From positions 5,423,689-5,453,355 of the forward strand of contig CM012954.1 in assembly GCA_000181795.3 (NCBI GenBank): a stretch of DNA of 29,667 nucleotides. The letters run 5' to 3'. The notes under the pieces are model-generated. The model was not told where the DNA came from. It saw only the letters and a list, made by a program, of their open reading frames with translations, and made no database searches. The DNA is from Trichinella spiralis (Eukaryota; Nematoda; Enoplea; Trichinellida; Trichinellidae). Shown piece by piece: positions 24,015-29,667 of the stretch. The translations under genes were made by a program, and so were the position numbers. How positions within the stretch are numbered: the first letter of the stretch is position 1; every line of letters starts with the position of its first letter.

Positions 24015-26514
24015 TCAGCGAAAACACAGACGACTGTAACTGTCGATGAGATTCGATGACTTTGTGAGTTCCCAAATGCGGCGCGCATATTGAAACCTTA
24101 AAAACGTCAGTAAATCAACTGTCAAATAAACATTAATTATTCAATAATCTTACCAGCTCTTCTCGTCGACAAAAACATGAGTTGAAATTATTTTCTTTCG
24201 AAGATAATTAATTTGTTCAATTAAATCTTTCATCAAATCATCATATTCTGGACAACGATAATCTATTGGTGAAACTGAAGAAAAACAAAACACACATATG
24301 TACGACGTAGTAAGTAATGAATAATTACAGAACACAGCTCTGTTTTACTACCTTCAGGTTTATAACCCCGGGGTTTGATATTCGGCAATATATATAAGTT
24401 AATTTTCAGTTGTTGCTCACGATCAGCACGAAAAACATACTTCGGCATAGAGAAATCACCTAAAATATAAATATCGTTTTCTCATAATATTAATTTCAAA
24501 AAAAATATCGCATTTATACAAGTGCAATTCAACGATGTGTTTTTCGTATACTCCTTTAATAATTCTGATTTCTTCAAATATGCATCTGGCTCAAAGTCTT
24601 CTCCACGAGCTTTATTCTGAATGAACACTAAACAATTAAAAAGAAAATTCATTTATTATTAAAAAAAACCCAGTTCATCAATTATTGTTATATTTGAAAA
24701 TATTTCTTAATGCCAAGTCAGAAAATAAAAATCAATACTTATATATCAAAAAAATAGCTCAAAAAAAACACGTTCATTTACATACCAATGTGAGGCATTC
24801 GATCCACTTTGCCGAACTGTTCAGTTAATTTATTTGTCGGTTTCATTTCCTCTGCAGAGAGCAAGAATTTCATCAAATCAGCATCGACAAAACTTTCAAA
24901 CAGCACAATAACCAAATGACAGACTTGAAGAAGAAAAGCTGCCACAGACAAAGACTAAAAATAAACTGATGTATGTAAATGTATATGCGAAAAAAAAGTA
25001 GAACCTGGATAATAAAAGTGCTGCTTAATAGTTTACCTGATTTGCAGAGCTTGTCAACATGTTCGACGCTTCACTTTTGTTTCGATATTTAGCACGCATC
25101 GAATTTCTCATGACTGCAATACTCGGTATTGGCTGTACAATGGAAAAAATATGCAATTCGCATGACATAACAATATTAGAAAATATGCGAAACAAAAAGC
25201 CGAAACCTCAGAGTCCAAAAGTATAGTGCGATGTCGGTTGACATAAATCTGAACGCCAGCCGTCTGATACCACATCGATTCAGTCGTTTCTTTGCTAGTC
25301 GGTCGAAATTTATAACGTCTTAAAAGAGTAGATAAAAATGCAAATTATGCAAATAAAGTGAAAAAGAAGAGAACTAAAATTAGTATAAAATAAATAAACA
25401 ACACCTGTACATATCTGAAGAGTAGTTGCCTCCAATCATACTCATAAGTGTAGATTTCCCAACACCACGAGGCCCGATCACACCAACGACAAAAAAATTT
25501 TTGCACTGATCGTCCAAATACTGAAACAACAAATAAAAAAAAATAACAAATTACCACACATTTGCAAACTCACATCTTCAAATTGTTCACACCACTGCAT
25601 ATTTTCGGTAATCAACGGTACAGCCGCTGCTGGAGCACGCAAAAAATGACGAATTCGTTCAGTAGAAGCTGAAAAAAAACAGAACATCAAAATTGATTTT
25701 ATTATAATAATTTTATTTCGTACTTTTATTTTCAGATTTGTACAATGTCCACAACTGACTAGCCGGAACGTCGCTTTCCAACATGCCAACATTGGAACTG
25801 CCGTGAGTAGTTGGAAACTTCGGCGCCTCATAGGTCTGACGATCATACGCATGAACTACAATCTGATTTCCTGTCTGAACAATTGATGGCAAAATTGCTT
25901 CGACTGTATCATTATCCTTGGAATCCAACTTCACAGGCAACAGTTTTTTCAAAATGGAAATCGATGGTGGATTGTGGCCAGCGCTGTCACATTTTACCTA
26001 CAAATATCAATTTCTTTATATACATAAAAATTTTTTCTATAAAATATTCAAAAAGCTTTATAAATGATTGAAAAAAGCAATTTTATTTAAATTAATTAAA
26101 AATACCACTTCAATTTTATAACAAAACAGTTTTTCAATTCATTGTTTAAACTGATTTATGTTTATAAAAATCACCATAATCTCTGCTAAACTTACTCGAA
26201 GCGCCGACTTTGTTAAAAGCACAAATGGCTTGTTTAATAAAGGATCTTCTTCTTCCTTGTTTGTTAATGGTTCGACCTAAACAATTCACAATCAAATTTA
26301 TTACACTACTATAATAATAATAATGATGATGATGAATTTTAATTCTGTCGTGTTTTCCGTTAATAATAACTATAATGTACACTTTGAAAACGCAATATCT
26401 TAACATCTTAACATGTGAACTGAATTTTATTTCAACATTACGCACCGCAACAGCATTTGTAAAATTGCTCGAACGAAATTGCCTTCCATGTCGCCGACCA
26501 CCTCTTCGATCCAT
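24015..26514 (-). CDS. SMG9 homologue, nonsense-mediated decay factor, 476 aa
   Basis: SMG9 forms a complex with SMG8 that binds and restrains the SMG1 kinase, which phosphorylates UPF1 (family knowledge). Twelve exons join in phase: 26446-26514, 26196-26276, 25724-25997, 25574-25668, 25405-25520, 25207-25318, 25037-25132, 24786-24954, 24520-24627, 24352-24459, 24154-24274, 24015-24096. A basic, disordered start (MDRRGGRRHGRQF) leads to a G-like domain. P-loop GPRGVGKST is at 189-197, preceded by NFFVVGVI. Then come TILLDSE (about 243-249), SVAAFLLQVCHLVIVL, VFIQNKARGEDFEPD and the C-terminal WFQYARRIWELTKSSN with SYSRLCFR. All follow the human order (WFHYAARIW; VFLQNKARREDF). Length is slightly under human (520 aa), mainly at the N terminus and the loop before VFIQNK. 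The ATG directly follows an acceptor. The donor ACTT|GTATAA of exon 9 is weak but keeps frame. Confidence 0.93.
26311..26334. repeat. Short AAT/ATG triplet run
   Basis: About four ATA/AAT units followed by four ATG units within SMG9 intron 1 (26277-26445). A simple repeat with no evident role. Confidence 0.8.
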
Positions 26515-26525
26515 CTGAAAATAAC
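26515..26525 (-). promoter_or_regulatory. Candidate trans-splice acceptor of SMG9
   Basis: Minus-strand GTTATTTTCAG abuts the SMG9 ATG with no intervening base. If a spliced leader is added here, the leader itself supplies the entire 5' UTR. Confidence 0.5.
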
Positions 26526-28420
26526 AAATCTCAATTACTAAAAAACATTTAACTTAATAAAATAAAATAAATTACAACTGTTTATTTATAAATATAATTC
26601 ATTAATAATTCAGATGCAAAAATATCGGAATATTGTGGATTTCTAGGTCTCAAAAACAGAATCGAACTATTGCAAAATATACATTATTTATTATTATTTT
26701 CAGCGTGAACAAACGATAAATAAGAAAAAACACAACTTGCTGATCATAAAAACAAAAATGAAACTTCATTTCACATTTTCAAGCAACGTCAACAGTTGAA
26801 AAGACAAAGTTGATACAAACAATTGATAACATGATCGCATACCAGTGAAAAACTTCAATTGCGAATTCTGTTCGGAAATCAATCATAAATAAAAGCTTAC
26901 ACCATTAAATAAATAGTCAAGTAATGTTTTTCAACTTAGAACAACCTAACTTAAAAAGCTGTAACTGCATTACAGTAATATATAAAACAATTCACGATGT
27001 TCAAAAACAATGGAAAATTCTTAAATTAATTGTATACATATAGTTGAAATTATTTTCAAAAATTCATGTTTAAATATATCATTATTTACTTGAAATTCAC
27101 TATACGATAATTGTATTCATGCTTATTCAGTACGATTTTGCCATACAGTAACTTAAACGTTACACTTTTCTCGCATCATTAGTTCGAAAGCTGATTCTTC
27201 GCAAAAAATACTCTTAGATCAAATATAACAAAAAAAACAAGCTCAAATATTCAACTAAGTGTTAGAGTTAGTTATGTTAAAAACATTATCTACATTACTA
27301 TTTAACAACTATTAGAACAGCATTTTCCTTACTACTGTAACAAAAAACTCAATCCACGCAGAACAACTGCTTGAATTTATACGTTGAGCTTAAACAATCA
27401 ATAAAAATAACATCAACAAAAACAAAAGTATTTGAAATTCTAAATTCTACATTTAACATCACACTGAATTTCAACCATAAAAAATCTGGAATTAAACAAA
27501 TGCACCATAAGAAAAGACATACATCACATAATGTTCAAAATGTAAGACAGCACATCCAGAACTTTAGTTTCTAACATATAAAAAGATCTGATGTTTAAAA
27601 AACAATATTAACAAAACGGAAATAAAGTTTACGTAAAGAAGAAGAAATTTCAGTGGGAGCATATAACAATACATTAAAGAAAACGTCATCAATATAAAAA
27701 TGACGAGCAACAATTGCAACATATGAAAAAAAGTAAGTTTACAAAGTGATGCAATAGGAAATCATAGACCACAGACAACACTTTTCGTTAAAAATTTCAA
27801 ATCCAAAATGGTCGCAAACAAAGAACACAATTTTACAAATAAAATACACATAATTGTAATGAAAAGTATAACGCATGCATAAAAATTAAAAAGTCTACGA
27901 ATTACAATGAACTACTTCAAATATTTAAAGCTTCAAAGTTGGGACAAGTCATTAATAATTTCAAGACGACAAATGTGTAAAGCAAAACACTAACTACCAA
28001 CTTGAAACAATTAAAAGTTGAATTAAATATATTTTTATTACTTTATTAAGGAGACATTAACAAGGCACTCTATAATCTAATATAGACTTATAAACAATAT
28101 TTAAGATGCTTAGCATCAAAATCACAGATCACAAACAAGGGGAAAGGTAACAAATACAGTACATGCCAATACCTGGTAATCAAATAAATACAGTAAGTTG
28201 TATTTTAATTGAATTTCATATTTTGCAAAGTTCTTTTTATTTATTTTCATTCTTTATAATAATTTTAATTTATAAAACATTTAGTACTTTTGATTAGAAA
28301 TTACAAGTTGTTATTTTCATACTGACAGTTTTAAAATTCTGCTCGATGCAGATGCTCACATCTTTCATCAAGTTGTAATTTGTGCTTTTCCTTTTGCTGA
28401 ACTGATAGAAACTTTGCTGA

Positions 28421-28431
28421 ACTTATTTCAG
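28421..28431 (+). promoter_or_regulatory. Candidate trans-splice acceptor of SRFBP1/BUD22 gene
   Basis: ACTTATTTCAG ends 35 nt before the main ATG at 28467, after a pyrimidine-rich stretch (28385-28395). No upstream leader exon is evident. The resulting short leader would contain the small upstream frame at 28450-28470. Confidence 0.4.
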
Positions 28432-28449
28432 GTTATAATTGGAATTTTC

Positions 28450-28470
28450 ATGTCTGCATTTGCAAGATGA
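28450..28470 (+). promoter_or_regulatory. Six-codon upstream ORF overlapping the main start
   Basis: ATG at 28450 opens a six-codon frame (MSAFAR) whose TGA (28468-28470) overlaps the main start as ATGA. This stop-start arrangement is typical of termination-reinitiation control. No other ATG lies between the candidate acceptor and the main start. Confidence 0.45.
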
Positions 28471-29530
28471 ACTCAGAACTTACTGCTGCCGAATTAAATA
28501 AACAGGTAAATCTTTAACTGCCACAGTTATATATTAACTTTTGATCACCTGTATATTTAGATTGTTCGGATGCGGAAGGTAATTGGGCAGGCTAAATTTC
28601 GTTTAAGCAATCGGTTAATTCGTCGAGTAAAGAAACTCAAAAAATCCGAGTAGGTTACTTTATAGAGTTGACAGCAGTGAATTATTAATTGTCTAGATTA
28701 ATATTTTGTTTAGTTTGCCTGAAAAATTGAAACTTCGTCACGAGCGGAAAGTACAACGATTCATAGATGAGATTCAAGCTTTGAAGGTTTGCATTAATGA
28801 TAATATATTTTCAGATGTGCATTTGACAGCAAACTGTGGTTAATTTTATATCTCACAGATGTTGTCTGGAACGCTTTCCTATATACTGATGCGAGATTAA
28901 AATGAAAGCAAAAATTATAGTTCTTTATGTAAAGTTAATAAGTTTAATTCCTCACTGACAAGTTTGTTCGTTCACCAGTTGTAAATTATTATTCACTTCC
29001 ACATTGTTTTTGTAGAGAATAAAGCCAGACGACGCCAGCAAATTTGCATTGGTGAATACGAAATTATTGAGCGAGTTTAAAATTGATGTACTTAATTTGT
29101 TGTTTAAAGTGAATTTTATCACCGTTGTGACACAGTTTATTTTTTTGTTTAAGAAAAATACTTCAGCTCGTGACCGTGCATTGTACAAATTGGTAACTGT
29201 GAATGTCCTTGTTGAATATGTTGACGAATTTCGAGAAAAATTTCCCAACTGGCATATGGAAGTGCCTTTTCATTTACAGCGACTTGGATTGCAATACAAA
29301 TTGAAAAAACAAGCAAACCCGAACTTTGTAACGCTTGGAAAGAAATCGACAAACGAGAAAACAACAAATGATGATACTGTCTCAAAAGCTGGTAATTGGA
29401 CGACTTTTAATAATCAACACTTTGGTTTGTTTATTAATGAATTAAATTTATAGAAGATGAAGAAGAGCGTGAGAAAGATGAAAGTGGTATATTTTCACAA
29501 ATTCCTGTAAGCGACGTACCATTATTCTGA
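28467..29530 (+). CDS. SRFBP1 / BUD22-domain protein, possibly incomplete at 3' end
   Basis: The human relative SRFBP1 binds serum response factor; yeast Bud22 acts in 40S ribosome biogenesis (family knowledge). Exons 28467-28505, 28561-28649, 28714-28786, 29016-29087, 29154-29391 and 29454-29530 join in phase to 195 aa. The order ELNKQIVRMRKVIGQAKFRL, RLIRRVKKLKKS, LKLRHERKVQRFIDEIQALK, RIKPDDASKFAL and TSARDRALYKLVTV follows human (NNEVVKMRK; RRAQRLLEEIHAMKELKPD; STATERAIARLAVHP). A long acidic, low-complexity tail follows. Human SRFBP1 is about 429 aa. The stop at 29528 may be real, or a good donor (CCT|GTAAGC, 29507) may splice to an exon beyond the window. The C-terminal HPSW-type motif of the family is not seen. 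The 66-nt intron 29088-29153 keeps frame and has no stop, so its retention would still be translatable. Confidence 0.83.
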
Positions 29531-29534
29531 AAGA

Positions 29535-29667
29535 ATGAGGGCCCAAAGGAAAAAAAGAGTTGAAAGCGAAATGGAGAACATGAAGCACCAGCTCTTCGAA
29601 ACCAATGCAGACGCTGTAATAGAGAGGATTTTATTAAGAAATGAAAAATTGCCAGAGGAAGTGATGA
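29535..29667 (+). CDS. Partial open frame at the right edge, unrecognised
   Basis: An ATG four nucleotides after the TGA at 29528-29530 opens 44 codons running off the window (MRAQRKKRVESEM..., then FETNADAVIERILL, NEKLPEE). It is charged and predicted helical, with no family that I recognise. It is in a different frame from the SRFBP1/BUD22 tail. It could be a downstream cistron, an exon of the same gene reached by alternative splicing, or chance; in-frame TAA lies at 29508-29510. Confidence 0.3.
   Translation, partial: MRAQRKKRVESEMENMKHQLFETNADAVIERILLRNEKLPEEVM

Larger units (their letters stand above)
26515..28466. other. Divergent spacer between SMG9 and SRFBP1/BUD22 genes
   Basis: This 1.95 kb AT-rich stretch lies between two start codons pointing outwards, so both promoters should be here. 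I see no gene, RNA gene or strong repeat. Plus-strand frame 27371-27574 is Lys/Asn-rich and looks like chance. Confidence 0.6.

Noticed and set aside
27175-27210. AGTTCGAAAG as a tRNA B-box
   Set aside because: No A-box at suitable distance and no cloverleaf; no tRNA was found anywhere in the window.
1-29667. CRISPR array, prokaryotic operon or viral insertion
   Set aside because: No spaced direct repeats, no bacterial-style gene packing and no capsid, integrase or reverse-transcriptase reading seen.

Overview
The window looks like nuclear DNA of a small, compact, AT-rich invertebrate genome. Every gene is split by GT-AG introns, many only 47-80 nt long, and coding stretches are visibly less AT-rich than the DNA around them. 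Four of the five genes have a strong 3' splice acceptor 0-35 nt upstream of the start codon with no obvious matching donor, the pattern expected of spliced-leader trans-splicing. With the short introns and about one gene per 5 kb, this fits a nematode best, perhaps a Dorylaimia-type worm such as a Trichinella relative. That placement is inference; flatworms and rotifers also trans-splice.

Five conserved genes can be assembled exon by exon with consistent phases. From left to right: an OATP/SLCO organic anion transporter (minus, 6272-10341, 9 exons, 791 aa); PNUTS/PPP1R10, a PP1 nuclear targeting subunit (minus, 12148-17164, 11 exons, 821 aa); NEMF/Rqc2 of ribosome-associated quality control (minus, 18841-22132, 2 exons, 845 aa); SMG9 of nonsense-mediated decay (minus, 24015-26514, 12 exons, 476 aa); and an SRFBP1/BUD22-domain protein (plus, from 28467, 6 exons seen, 195 aa if it ends in the window). 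Four genes are on the minus strand; SMG9 and SRFBP1 diverge from a 1.95 kb AT-rich spacer.

The first 6.3 kb holds no gene I can identify. It has a 40-bp minisatellite, a degenerate tandem duplication, a possible eroded DNA-transposon fragment, a promoter-like cluster near 5.35-5.44 kb and a few isolated exon-like segments. The other spacers (10.3-12.1, 17.2-18.8, 22.1-24.0 and 26.5-28.5 kb) look non-coding.

Three adjacent genes (PNUTS, NEMF, SMG9) act in transcription termination, stalled-ribosome rescue and mRNA surveillance, and the fifth belongs to a ribosome-biogenesis family. The transporter is unrelated. Their spacing (about 1.7-2 kb) and separate acceptors argue against one operon. 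I did not find a clearly novel system. The most useful leads are the leader and splicing details of the SRFBP1 gene, the exon-like segments and repeats at the left edge, and the RNA-surveillance neighbourhood.
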